From: Fomitopsis serialis
Lineage: Eukaryota; Basidiomycota; Agaricomycetes; Polyporales; Fomitopsidaceae
Reading direction: 5' to 3'
Length of the DNA: 64,000 nucleotides
Assembly: GCF_022376445.1 (NCBI RefSeq)
Contig: NW_025955098.1
Location: forward strand, 1-64,000
A program made the translations under genes and the position numbers. The notes below the pieces were generated by a model. That model did not search any database. It was not told the origin of the DNA and saw nothing but the letters and a program-made list of their open reading frames with translations. This document shows, piece after piece, positions 43,840 through 55,618 of the stretch; the first letter of the stretch is position 1; every line of letters begins with the position of its first letter.

Positions 43840-44680
43840 ACTCTGTTTTGACTGGAATGAAGAGACATATAGCTGTGCATTTGACAGTCTGCTGGGCATT
43901 TTGCATTGTGTTTACCAAGAACAGAACATGTACTGGCAGCAGCATATAGCTCATCAAAACAAATATCTCTCAGCTTTCACAGACATGTTGCAGCAGGTCC
44001 ACCAAAACAAAACCAACCTCAACAGTGTCCGGGACAGAATGCATGAGATGCTGCACAATGATGATCCAAACTCATTCCCCATGGTAGCTCCTGCAGGGTC
44101 TGATCTGTATGCTCTGTGCAAGCAGATGCTTTCTCATGATATGGACTACTGCAATGAGACAGACCGATGCTCCTCATGCCATGTCTCCCAACATGTGACC
44201 ACTTCTTCAACCAAGCTATGGACATTGGATGCTGCATTGTGGGATTCCAGGATTGCGCGGGGGCGCCATGTGACAACACGGACAACTTCTCATTGGGTCA
44301 AAGCTACCCAGAAGCACAAACTTGGAACTAGATGCCGCTTTTGTAATGCAACTATGATCCATGAAGAAGTTCTTACAAGAGCACCCAACTTTATTGCATT
44401 TAATGTATACAGGGCAGATTGCACTAGGCTAGAGAAAAAGGTGGACATTAACACTGCCTTAGGTAACACCTCTTACTGACTGTGTGGGGTGATTTACTTT
44501 GGTGGATTCCACTTCACAGCAAGGATAATATCAACAAATGGTCATATCTGGTTCAATGATGGCAAAGAGATAGGACAGAATTGCACTGATGAAGGTATCC
44601 TGACTGCAAGTGGTGGCTTGCAACTGTGCAGTGCAGGGAACAGACATATGACAATAGGTCTCTATGTCAAGGTTGCCTAA
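43840..44680 (+). pseudogene. Helitron C-terminal ubiquitin-peptidase-like domain
   Basis: After the helicase come YSCAFDSLLGIL (Cys codon 43874-43876), paired cysteines CSSC and CRFC, the strand APNFIAFNVY and, past a TGA at 44480-44482, GGFHFTARII (His 44510-44512) with WFNDG. Catalytic Cys, a CXXC pair set and a late His with an aromatic-Asp tail is the layout of USP/C19 cysteine peptidases. The residues that would be needed are present, but the TGA separates Cys from His. Substrate unknown. Confidence 0.55.
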
Positions 44681-44705
44681 GGTGTAAAAAAGTGCTACAG
44701 TACCG

Positions 44706-44746
44706 AAGGGATCGTACTGCCAGTCATGGCCCTCTCCCCAGCAAGT
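44706..44746 (+). repeat. Helitron-end block, copy 1
   Basis: The 41 bases ending CCTCTCCCCAGCAAGT are the reverse complement of 48367-48407 (two differences) and 55619-55659 (three). Sequence beyond differs at all three places, so the outer edge at CAAGT is a real end. A small GCCA/TGGC stem lies inside. It does not end in the usual CTRR. Confidence 0.65.
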
Positions 44747-44795
44747 ATCCATGCTTCGTAGTGCTTAACCTACTCCGCTAACTGCCACACATAAG

Positions 44796-45528
44796 CTGTG
44801 GGATGAGCCTGAGCTTGACATGCCTTTCCACAGTGTCATGATGGCGGAGATCATGTCGCGGCAGTGGTGGCTAGGGCAGCACCCGGAAGCCCCTCGCCAC
44901 GAGAACCGGTCTCGCTTTGACATCAACGTCAAGCCGCCGTCGAGCAATATGATCGCTCCGACCTGCAGCGCAGTGAGTAGCTGGGCTTCTGCATGGGTAT
45001 CGGATAACCTGACACATTGACAGATCTTAGTTGCCTTCCATGAAACATTGGCAGGCAATACCACCGTCAACTTCGACGAGATGACTTATGCCACAGAGTA
45101 AGTTATACCATGTCCTGCGCACAATTGCTAATAATCTTTGTCTTGCAGGCATGATCACTTGAAAGCCGGCATAGACAGGTTGTGTAAACACTTGGATGCG
45201 AACAGCAGAATGTACGACGAAGGTATTTCCGAGCTCGTGAAGTCAATGAACAACACTATGGTGTCGAACATCATGTAGGTTACTTACATTGCATCGGACA
45301 CAATCTGTTGACAAGTCGTGTAGGGCATTTGCTGGCATTGCCCATGACAAGAGCCAGAGGGACAAGGGCAGCACCCAGGAAGTCAACGATGGTATTGACA
45401 TGCAGGCAGTTCTCGGCCGATGGGGCAAGAAGAAGGCACCGGTGTCCGCTGTCTCAGGTGTACAGTCACAGGCTGGTCAAGTATTGTATCCCCTCCATCC
45501 AGTCGCGAGCAGCTCCAAGACCAAGTAA
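44796..45528 (+). CDS. Four-exon gene fragment, possibly DUF6532-like
   Basis: Exons 44796-44972, 45024-45097, 45149-45274 and 45324-45528 join in frame through 49-51-nt GT-AG introns, ending in TAA. The start is missing: 44791-44795 (ATAAG) looks like an acceptor. It includes MPFHSVMMAEIMSRQWW, IAPTCSAILVAFHETLAG and FDEMTYATEHDHLKAGI, whose pattern resembles the end of the DUF6532 domain. Clean splicing suggests it was functional until recently. It abuts the Helitron end, which may have removed the 5' part. Confidence 0.5.
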
Positions 45529-46900
45529 GAGGTTGTCGGGACATAAGGTGAGTGGTCGCAGCCTCGCAATATCACTTCCATGTGGGATTGACACTGTGCC
45601 GAGTTAGTTGATCTGTTCTGTACGGAAGGATACCCACGCTTTGTTAGCCATCTGACCACCTGTAGCTCACTCACATCTCACTGCTCGTCTCTACCGTCTC
45701 GTTAGTATTATCTAGGTGTTGTATTATTAGGTGTAGGCATTTGTACGTGCTGTGCATGTACTACAATGATCAATAGGATCATTGATGCGATCAACAAGCT
45801 TGAAACAGGTCATCTATAATGACTGCTGGGCTGCCAGGTTTGGCATACGAAAGTAATGATCATAAAAAGTGATTCTAGAGTGAGTGAAACCTAGCTGAGA
45901 GCTCTCGAGAGTACATACCTGGTTTGATTGAGCGAGCTCTCCAAGGGATTTGGGGAATTCACAATGTCTTTGAGATCCGACAGGTCAAATACAACACACT
46001 TGAAATCGAAGGACTTGTCTTGCTGAGACGACAGTGCCTATCACAGCTCGAGAGCTGGCCAAATCACTATACAACCTGTTTTATTGTCTCCACAACCACT
46101 TGGGGACACGGGCGTTTTTTCCTGATGTAACAGTATCCGGTGGAAGTATTGCCGTCGTGCCTCGAACGGTAGGTGTCACTGGCGCAGCCCGGGTGGGCAT
46201 GCTTGGAGTGGGGTTGTTGACCAATGGAACATGGATACATCCAGTGGAGAACCCGCAGAAATTGTCGGTCATATCGAGGTCCGAAGAGTCAGTTCGAATA
46301 TACTGTTACAACCGTGCACTCGAGACGAAGTCTGAGGCCGGAGCTACAAAGTCCGGAGTTTTGGAGCGCAGCAGAGTGAGGACTTGGCGAAGCTATTGAC
46401 AACACCCTTGGGAGAACTCGACGAGGTCCTATATTTGGACTTGGACAGAGGTGGACTATGACGGAGTCCAGAGATAGAGTCGGAGGGAGAAGGGAGAAAG
46501 AGAGAAGCTAGACAGAGGTCGGACGGAAGGCCGGAGTTCAGACAGGAGTTCGGAGGAAAGGAATTTGGATTGGTTAAACGAGATATTTGAACTGGAGTAC
46601 AACAGTGCCACAGTTTGACCTTATATACAGCAAGTCTAATTGTGAATGGAAGACAATAAGACAGAGGAAGGGATACGGAGAACAATAACGGAAGACCAGA
46701 GATGTTAGTAACTGGAGCGAATACAATAAGCTAATTGTCCGTGCAAGATACAGACCATGCGGTATGCTAATTGTAATGCGGGAGAAGATAGGCTAAGCGA
46801 ATACAATAAAACCTGAGTTTGGAGAAACGGAGACAGAGAGAACGGAACTGGAGTTTGGAGATGGTCTTGGTGGCACGGAACGTGACAGGAGCCTCCACCA
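45529..46900. other. Spacer with purine-rich, LTR-like stretch
   Basis: No gene I trust. 46380-46820 is rich in GGAG and has a recurring CGGA(A/G)TT; GGCCGGAGTT/GTCCGGAGTT pieces and GCTAATTGT(C/A)CGTG near-repeats (46732, 46763) suggest remains of an LTR or another element. A short open frame at 46034-46399 is unrecognised. Confidence 0.3.
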
Positions 46901-46909
46901 CCAGCTGCA

Positions 46910-47275
46910 AGAACGTGCAGCTGCTGGTCGCAGCGTGCACGTGAGTGGGTTCAGCATCATACTCGCCTCGACCTCCTTTGTGAACGGCGGGCCAACCATC
47001 TTGTGCACGAGTGAGTTACTGATCGCTGTCTTGCCCATCGCCTTGTCCGCCAGCCGTGCACGGTGCCGGTGCCTCGCCTTGTAGTTCATGTAGGCAGACG
47101 GCTCGAGGGTGCCGAGCAGGTAGCGTGGATTGACGATCAGGCAGGTAAGGAGCACTGTTTTGTGGGATTAGATACCGATAGGGATGAATGGGCAGTTCTG
47201 CGACTCACCATGACCCCGGCACGGATGCCGCCAGTGAGGATGGACTTCAATGGGAGCATGAGGGACGTGTAGTCC
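46910..47275 (-). pseudogene. Gene fragment with one intron, unknown
   Basis: Minus strand: an exon ending at 47209 (SLMLPLKSILTGGIRAGVM), a 54-nt GTGAGT...AACAG intron (47208-47155), then an exon with CLIVNPRYLLGTLEPSAYMN and SNSLVHKMVGPPFTKEVEAS. Codon phase across the intron does not match by one base, and the frame after 46950 is uncertain. It looks like a basidiomycete protein of unknown function. Confidence 0.4.
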
Positions 47276-47982
47276 TGAGCAGCTGGCAGCACTAGTTCTC
47301 GAGCCATTGCAAGATTTGTGTGCAGCGGAAAGCAAGCTGGTGGGAGCAATTTGCACTGCCAAGTAGCAGTACTAGGTAGAGGGCGAGGGCGAAGGAGCTG
47401 CGAGGTCAGCTGGCGCACTCTGGGAGCACCAAGATGGGGGTGTGACTCCGGGCAGCCGTGCGGCTGTTGGGTGGAGCCCATTGGCGAGGGTCAGCTGCAG
47501 TGCGAGGTTGTCACTCGCCCCGGGGGGGGGGCAGAGCAATGCCCCAGACCACTGCAGGCAGACTCGATGCCGCAGCTGACTGCGCATGAGCATTGCACGC
47601 GGCAGGCAACTTCGCGAGGGTGCAAGAGCAGGTGAGGGGCTGGGTGCGAGGACAAGGTGAGGGTGCGTGGGCAGGCAGCAAGGGTGCAACAAAAGGCGAG
47701 GGTGCGGGAGAGTCGAGAGGCATAGTAGAAGTCAAACAAAGCAGCAGAGCTCCTGCGGCTTCAGCTGGGTGCAAGTGAGGTGGGAGTGAGAATCCACTGC
47801 GACCCACAGCGCACCAGGCTGGCAATTTTCCCATGCCTCTGCTCGCACCTCGCCTTGCACCTCCGAGTCCTCACCTACCTGCAGACCCGCAGTAGGTCTT
47901 TGCTCTCTCTCTCTCTGCTTAGGTGCGCCACATGGACACTTGTTGTATGCACTTACCAAAGCTTTTTCTCAGCTTTGCAATC
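47276..47982. other. GC-rich low-complexity stretch
   Basis: GAGGGTGC(G/A)GG-like words recur between 47600 and 47720 and a G9 run lies near 47523. No convincing frame. CTCTCTCTCTCT at about 47908 is a microsatellite. Confidence 0.35.
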
Positions 47983-48366
47983 ATGCCGCACGGTAAAGTG
48001 TCCCCTGCTCAGGCCGCTGCTTGGGAGGAGGCATTTCTTGTGTTCTGTGCACAATTTGTGCAAACACCCGCTTTTCGCTTGGTTGAGCTATCATGGGACC
48101 CTGCACATTGAACTAAGCTAGAAGAGGAACTTGTCAAGCAGACACAAGGTGGTCCTGCGGAACTTAGTGCCAGTGCACCACTCCTGGAGTTCATGCGGCA
48201 GTCTTCTGGGCCCACTCATGAAAAGCTCCCAGTACCACTCCAGAGGGCCTTGGAGCACCAGGAGGCAAAGGTTGTGTTGCTCCACAAACTGCAAAAGCGG
48301 GTGACTGAGAAGCTTGGGCTCAAGGAGCCCACCGAGGCCACTAAAGTAGAGGCCCATGAGGCAATG
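47983..48366 (+). pseudogene. Gene fragment cut by AT-rich element
   Basis: From the ATG at 47983 (MPHGKVSPAQAAAWEEAF) one frame runs through a single TGA (about 48109) into a charged helical stretch with LQRALEHQEAKVVLLHKLQKR and ends abruptly at 48366 where the repeat element starts. Unknown protein. The join is the best-defined insertion point of that element. Confidence 0.45.
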
Positions 48367-51300
48367 ACTTGCTGGGGAGAGGGCCATAGCTGGCAGTACG
48401 ATCCCTTTTGTTGGATACATGTCAATTTGTGAGTAAAACATTTTGACTACATCAGAAGTTGAGCTCAGCAAGACTGCTAATATACTGTCTGCATAGAGTA
48501 CTGACATATCTTCCACATTTTGCACCACCTAGCTGCCATCTCATGGCATAAACATTCAGAGTAGCCTGCTAATTTATTATGTTGTTCTAATGTGAGGAGC
48601 ATAGTTTGCAATTATGAGCAACATCCCAGTTGAGTAAGTATTTACATATTGATATGAGACTCTCCATTGAGAACACAGACATTATGGATCTATTTCTTAC
48701 TTGATGAATTGCCAAGTTACTTACCAATATTACCAAAATACTAATGAACAGTATTACTGGTTTGTGTTGATCACTGATGAATTGAAGGTACATAAGAGCA
48801 CAGAAGCAAGTGCTAGATGAGTCAAATGTTTCTCTTAGGGATGCTCCTTTTGTGCATTTCCCAAGTGCACTCCCTCTTAGCTACATAAGATACTTCATAG
48901 AATCCAAATAGTAGAAGACTCAGTACACCACTTTCCCAGGCCATTCAAGATGCACAATAAGGCTCAAAAAGTAGGGAAAAAGCAAGGCAAGGGTATGTGT
49001 GTTAATGATTGCCACTGATCATCAAGCATGTGCTCTGTGAAACATGAGGGACCACATGGATGTTAACCTGAAACACTAGTGTAGCCCTATGAAAACTCAG
49101 AAATAGTGTACAGCTTGATGAGCCACTCATAGATTGCCTGCCAGCTGGAATATTATCATCAATATTCTGAGCTAATAGTCACCCAGTAACAGCTTTCAGA
49201 TCATCTGGTCACAAGGGGCCTAAGGAAAGTACTAGGAGCCTGGTAATAGTCCAGTCAGTACATACACAATCAAGTGCTACAAAGCATGACAATGTGAGAA
49301 ACAAAAGATCACCTGAATGTGGTGAGAAGGCACTGTGAATACTACAGCGAAGTCCATTAAAAGGAAATGAAATAAAGATAACAAAGTGCAGGAATGATAA
49401 CAACTGCTGCTTATCCTATTCAAAGATCACATGTGTGGAATTCCTTGTGAAAGTTCCTTGCCCCTAACAACAGCCTGCATACTAAGACTTGCACATGGGG
49501 TCATTGTAGCCTCTCCTGGGTATTCTAGCAATGCCTATTATCAATGGTCATGCACTCTGGTCATAAGTCAAGGGATTTCTATATCTCCAGACACACTCCC
49601 AAGGTAATTATTTACCAGTGTCATTTTCTGGCTGACTGTGTGTGCACATAAAATGGTACTATATTGGGATTAGACACCATATGTTGATATTGACATTCCT
49701 CTGGGCATGGCAGATACCATCCAGGATCAACTGCCAAATTGGGTGCTAGTAGGCACACTGCCACATATTCATATTTCCAAAGCTGTTCATATATCAAACA
49801 TGTTCACACCCTGGTCTAAAGTGCTATTGTTCCACTTCCCATATAACATGAAATGATTGAGCATGAGTAGCTGACATTTTATAATCACATGTAAAAGGAG
49901 ACAGTTGCAGCAAATGAGAGTACTCCTGAAGGCATATTACTGACTAGAGAGCTATAAAAGGACAGCCTTATATTGGCTCAGAAGTCCATTGTAGTATGGC
50001 CTCTTCACTGTTGCTTAGTAAGCAATGCAAGTCTGCATTATTTCCAGAGCAACCATGGATGGCTTTTTCTGAACCCAATCAGGAAAAAAGCTGCCTATTC
50101 TATCCCCACATACCAAGGGCCATTGCATGAGAATAGGATGCTGGTAGTGCATACAGAGGTTAGATATGTTCCAGGCAAAAGTCATCTGAGGGACTAACAA
50201 CCAAGCATAGCACCATCATACTATATAAATGGCACTGCTTCATATTGACAAGATTAGTCAAAGACATGCTTATACTGAACTGCTACAATAGAGCTCCTGA
50301 CATCAGGCTATGTGCAGATGCATTAGCACATGTGAGATCTACTGTCTTGCATTGGCCTACAACAGTCAGCACAATGTGAAGTCATGGGATTGTCTGAGTT
50401 TATCTTATTTCCTACTATTTATCTAGCATTGCAAAGACCATCAAGACTATATACGATGTGTGGTAGTGTGGTGGCCCCACTTTATGACATTGCTAGCCTA
50501 TAGACTTTCTCACAACAGTAGTAACTCCACAACACAACTTGTACAATGTCTTTGTATCACTTTTTAGGATCAGTACAGTGTGAAAAAGATCTGTGGACCC
50601 ACAATTCTGATGGCTATGCTATTGACATGTGACACAGAGTGAGTATTATGAACATGCTCAGCATGAACTGTGGCCTTTGTGCCACAGGTGTCCACCATTT
50701 TCTGAATACACCATAGCCTGCCCAAGGGTTCAGACAGAAGCCAATCACTACTCACAGCAAGCAGTACAAGGTGAGCCTGAGTGGAATCATTCAAAATATT
50801 CTCTTGTTTTATCCGCATTTTCTGAGCACAGACACAGCAGGTAACTCAGACTTTCCATTTTGGGAATGTAAACTATCACATATAGCAGGTTTGGTCACAC
50901 AATTCATAGGCAGTTGGTAAGTATCACAGGAAAAACAAACAATGTGAAAGAACCAGTGTTCACAGAGCCATATGCTTTGTGACTGGCACTATATTTATAT
51001 GAATCTATGGGAACACGTACTATGTAAAGCCTCTCTGACATCATATACATGACTGGTAGTTTTCCCAATCGTTTTTGATTTTTTGGGAGACCATAGCACA
51101 GCAAATACAGTGTCACTAATGAACTTGTGACTTGCATTCAGACTCAGCCCAACAGCTTGGAAGCCTGCCTTTTCAGGGCCTATTGAATAGCTGAACCAAA
51201 CAGAATAGCCTAGGATCCTGTCTGGAATTGCCAGTCCCTGAGAATTCCAGGTGATACTGATTCTTACAAGATGGACTAACAGAGTGGCTTGTATCAGGCT

Positions 51301-52900
51301 ATGCATGGGTCATTCTGCACTATCATATGTTTTCTGCCATATTGGAGCCTCAACAGTCAACTCAATATGAATTCATAGTACTATCTGATTTGTCCCTGAT
51401 TTTTCTGCTATTTATCCAGTCCTGCAGAGGCCATGCATGGCCAACTTCCCAAATGGGCAGGGGACTGACCATATATGGCTGTTTTGTATGTTTGATATCC
51501 CCCACTTCACAGAGCCTCTCATACATGTGGAACTGTCTAGTACAAGCATCATACACACACCAAGATCTGCTTATATGCCTCAGTATCATCACTTATGATG
51601 GTCAGTACTCTCAAAGATACCTAATCTGGACACTGCTATCAGTACACAAGGGGCATTGCATGGAGAGGTAATATTTTGGGATTTCTCCGCATTTAATGGG
51701 GCTCTAGGAAGATTCGGCAACGGGCGCTTAAACGGGCGCTTAGTAAGCGATGTAAGTTCAGCCTGTTACTGCAGCAAATCTGACTTGTTTTGGGCTCAGA
51801 AAAGTCCAGGAAAATCGGATAATATTCCAGGAGATCTGTGGAGCATTTATGAGCATATTCACAAGTAGAGAGGATTGTCCTGTATAGTTATTCAGTGCTG
51901 GGACATCAACACATACTTGCTATGACAATATTTCTCCATTTGTAGCACTGCTGTGCATGTTTCAGAGACATCAATGTGTTGGAAACTATACACTTGGCTG
52001 TAGAGGACATCTGTCATGTGTTTCAGATGCAACAGAACACATTCATATTCACAGAGTCACTTCTGTTTTATGTCAGCATTTTGCTACTCATTCAACCACT
52101 CTCAAGAAACTATGACAGACACTATGAATGAAGGGCTATGAGGTGAGCTTATTATATTTATCACAGTTGGTTGGAGCTCAGTCAGTGTATACCAGTCAAA
52201 TGCTACCCAATCATGTCTACAGAGGTAGGGGTATTTCTCTGCATTTTGGATTTGATACATGGGCAAGCCATACTGGTCATAGCCTCTGGGGGTGCCATAC
52301 TGAATTAATGTCTTACATACAGCAGGTACTACAAGTGAGTCCAATTGCACACAATATTCCCTGGTTTTATCTACATTTTCCGAGCCCAGACTGAGCAGCT
52401 GCATGACAAATTACCATTTGGGGAAGGTTAGCTACCCTTTATGGCAGGTTCCAGATGTCACCAAGACATACAGAATCTATGGACAGTCTACAGGCATCAA
52501 AAGAGTCCCTTTGAAGGTGATGGGTATGGGTATACCCATGCTATGCACTACTTGAAGTTGAGTATGAGCTATTTTTGTCTCATCTCATCTCATCTTGTCA
52601 CAGGAAGCAGTCATGAATACCCACAACTGCATGTTGTCTCTCACCACTCACCAGCACTGTCAGCACAATGTCAGAGCATAGTGCCCCCACATCCTCCTCA
52701 CACAATCATCAGGATAGGTACCCTGTGAGGCTAAAGGAGCCTTGTGTTTGTAAACATATTCTGCTTGATCACACAGGATCACTGACAATTTGCAGAATGT
52801 ACATGCAAATCACATGGCAGATCTCAATCCAGGGAAACCTGCAATTGACTCAACTTGGACTTGAAGAGATCAAGCACCACCAGTGACAGGATATGACTAC
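48367..52900 (-). mobile_element. AT-rich non-coding element, copy A
   Basis: It starts with the Helitron-end block (48367-48407), then about 4.5 kb of AT-rich DNA with no gene. Collinear blocks recur in copy B (48480 with 55725, 49200 with 56735, 50012 with 57557, 50640 with 58255, 51670 with 59635, 52360 with 60475). Sharing only the end with the autonomous Helitron is what a non-autonomous relative would show, here pointing leftwards. The right end is not clear. Within the copy, a block ending CATTTTCTGAGC.CAGAC occurs twice (50815, 52375), so it has internal repeats. Confidence 0.6.
51737..51749. repeat. 13-bp palindromic motif CGCTTAGTAAGCG
   Basis: It recurs at 59871-59883 and 61008-61020, and as TGCTTAGTAAGCA at 50012-50024 and 57557-57569, each followed by ATG(C/T)AAGT. 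The TG/CA forms look like CpG-decayed versions. A protein site or insertion hotspot is possible. Confidence 0.5.
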
Positions 52901-52968
52901 AGTCATGATCCCACTGTGATGCAGGTGAGTATGAAGTTGACCTACTTAGACTAGTCACTGAGTCACGG

Positions 52969-53394
52969 GTGTGTAGGGTGCAGTGCAGAGCCAATGCGAC
53001 CACTCTGTGGCCCCGCACTGAGATGGCCTCACAAATGCATTCAATGTACTCCCCTTCACACAGCAAGAGCCACAACTCAGGGAGTTTGTGGTTGGTGATC
53101 AGGACCCCAACACAGCCACTGAAGAAGGCCAGTTTGCAGCTGCCCCACAGGAACAGTTTGCAGCTGGCACCCCACATGGCCAGTTTGCAGCCAACCCACA
53201 CAACCATTTGTGCAGCTGCCATGCAAGGTGAATTTGCAGCTGCCACTGTACATGACCAGTCAGATCTGGTGTTGTGTCCTGGCATGACCATGCACACACT
53301 GGCACAGATCAGGGCAGTAATGATTCTCAGCACAGTAGTGTTGGTGCAGATCAGTACTGATCTTCTAGTACAGCATACTACCATCCCTACATGA
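52969..53394 (+). pseudogene. Remnant coding for repeated QFAA units
   Basis: Around 53120-53240 CAGTTTGCAGC recurs four or five times. In one frame it reads GQFAAAPQEQFAAGTPHGQF, ending at a stop. Probably a decayed repeat-protein fragment. Confidence 0.25.
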
Positions 53395-53572
53395 TTAGTA
53401 GTTGGGGTGGCAAGTGATTTCAGCCTGGGCCCCTCCAATCACAGGTACAATGTGGGCTTAGTTGGGTCATGTTAACTCATGTCAGTTCAAGGGACATCCT
53501 TCAGGCACAAAGGGGGGATCTTGGTACCCTGCAAGACGCCTGGCATCAGGTAAGAACATTGATTCAATCTGA

Positions 53573-53890
53573 ATTATGATCCCTGAGGTATGAAGGAAAC
53601 ATTCTTATGACTGGAGAGGATGTAACACTTAGCATGGAGCCCAATGTGGCAGGCTTTTCCCACAGTGCATGTGACTGTTTGGGCACCAGATAACCAAAGG
53701 TAAGTAACTGTTGACATGCCCCCGTTAGCTGAGTTTCCAATTTTAGACTCCCAGATGACATGACTTGCACCAACACACCCAAACAAGTGCTGTGGCTGAA
53801 GATTCCCCATGGACTTGGGGCTCCTGTAACATCTAGTGTGGAGCCCAATATGGAAAGTGGTGAACATGGCATGTGACCTAACCAGCAGCA
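53573..53890 (+). repeat. Repeat R, copy 2
   Basis: Starts TTATGATCCCTGAGGTATGAAGG and follows 31443-31770 with CpG sites turned to TG/CA and several indels. The palindromes of copy 1 are degraded here (GAGTTTCCAATTTTAGACTC). Confidence 0.65.
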
Positions 53891-53973
53891 CTGGGCTCCA
53901 TTAGAATATAATCAATCACTTTTGGCAACAGTAAGCACCCACAAATGGATATGGCAGTTAATTTAGTGCATTG

Positions 53974-54070
53974 CATGGGTATGGATTACCCATGTGGGTC
54001 ATGGGTATGGGTATGCATGGGTATGGGTATGGGTAGCCAAAATCTGACCCATGAACCCATGTGACCCATG
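53974..54070. repeat. TGGGTA hexamer array, left
   Basis: About ten units of ATGGGT/TGGGTA followed by several ACCCAT units. The inverse arrangement is at 55501-55618. Not the fungal telomere hexamer. Confidence 0.6.
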
Positions 54071-55500
54071 GACTACTGCAGTGCTAATCCAGCAGTAGAA
54101 TATGGTAACTGCTAGTCAGATAGTCTGTGCTGTGTATACATAGACTGCTGAAGTTGTCAAAATGATGACAACAAGTGCATTACAGTGTGGGTGCCATCAT
54201 GCTGACCTCATCTTTCTAACTCACAATGATAGCTACTCCAGTGCCATGTATTCATGAGCTGAAATACAAAATATGACCAGACTGAATCTTACCATGTAAT
54301 TGTCCATGTTGGACAGCCAGTGATACTGTTTACTTTAATCTTTTGCTAGGCATCTGTGACATGGCCACTCCTGATAGCATAAGAAGGATCAGTATGGATA
54401 CTGTGTCAAGGCCCTTTTGAGATGAACACTAGACCTGCAGTTCCAGCATTGTTAGTTAATTCACTAAATCCAGGATTACAGCAATGTAGTAGGGCTAAGA
54501 AATCATCGTCCCAGTTGTGTCACTTACTAAGTAGCAATGTGTTAAGCTCTCAATGAAAATGTCCACATCATGGGCTGGTCATGTTCATCCCCCAGCCCTA
54601 TTTATCATATGTTGGTGAAAAACCTGTGACATAAGGCAGTATTCAGTGATGAAGATTAGTAAATCAACCTAATATGCTCCTCTTCTCTGAGGCTAGTCTA
54701 TGTGGCAGACTATTCATATTCATTGCACAATGCCACATCTTGCCTGTGTTTCAGTTAAATTGTTGTCTACCCTGAGTTTCTGCTCAATGTTGACCACAGT
54801 AATACTGCTACATTGGGGTGACCCATTGGGATATGGTGAATTTTAAAAGGCTCTGCCCATGGCATCACTATCCCTCTGTGTTGTGATGTGCATTTGTGTA
54901 TACAGCCTTGCTATCCCCCAAATATTGTGGTCTCCCCACCTAAGATATGTACTGGAAATAAAGGTACAGTCACTGTTTATCAGGTTCTTTGATCCTTTGT
55001 CACATTTTGGATGATTTTGTCATGTTACCTTGCTTTGACCCATTTAATTGACCTCTCCTCTCCATTGTTCTTGCATGTATATAAGTTGCTTGCATAACAG
55101 CCTACTGCCCTCATGTAGATGCCTCCCATCTAATTGATGTATGTCCTGGCTTGCAAAACTGGAAACTCCACCTTCTATGTTGTGATTGACCATGCAGTCA
55201 GTGGGGTTGTTCTCAAAGTGGTAGCAGTAGATATGCACCATAAAACTGTCCTGCTTTGCTGCCCCATCATTGGACTGCAGGCTGTCCAGGACACTGTTCA
55301 AAGAGAACAGCCCCTAGTCACATCCATCTCCATGGCCCAGTGTCAGCTCTGTGGGGTTATTCATCCAATTGGCAAGCCAGTTGTGAGTCTGGTCCGAGCT
55401 CACTTGGCCAGTATGATACTGATCAACACACCCCATATCTTGCCAATTATGTTACCCATCATGCAAAATTATGAGTACAATGAACTGCACATAGATCTAC
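54071..55500. other. AT-rich interval, nothing identified
   Basis: No gene or repeat I can name. An open frame at 55134-55730 has no protein-like features and runs into the hexamer array. Confidence 0.3.
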
Positions 55501-55618
55501 CCATGATGGTACCCATACCCAAAGGTACCCATGATACCCATGCAAAACCCATACCCATGCCATGGGTATGCAACCCATGTGGGTATGGGTATGGGTATGC
55601 CCTCAGACACCCATGGGT
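55501..55618. repeat. TACCCA/TGGGTA hexamer array, right
   Basis: ACCCAT units, then CCATGGGTATG, then TGGGTA units, making the block palindromic. Copy B starts at its last base. With 53974-54070 it flanks a 1.4-kb interval. Confidence 0.6.

Larger units (their letters stand above)
38326..44746 (+). mobile_element. Helitron, autonomous type, decayed
   Basis: A Rep/HUH part, a linker, a Pif1-type helicase and a C-terminal peptidase-like part follow each other on the plus strand, as in Helitrons. The body from about 38695 is CpG-poor and AT-rich; the first 370 bp are CpG-rich. The probable 3' end is the 41-nt block 44706-44746, found again at 48367 and 55619 in reverse orientation. The 5' end is not identified and may lie left of the dioxygenase gene (see 31771-32958). 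Several shifts and stops make it non-functional. Confidence 0.8.

Noticed and set aside
53974..54070. Internal telomere repeat
   Set aside because: The hexamer is TGGGTA, not TTAGGG, and it is arranged as inverted pairs.
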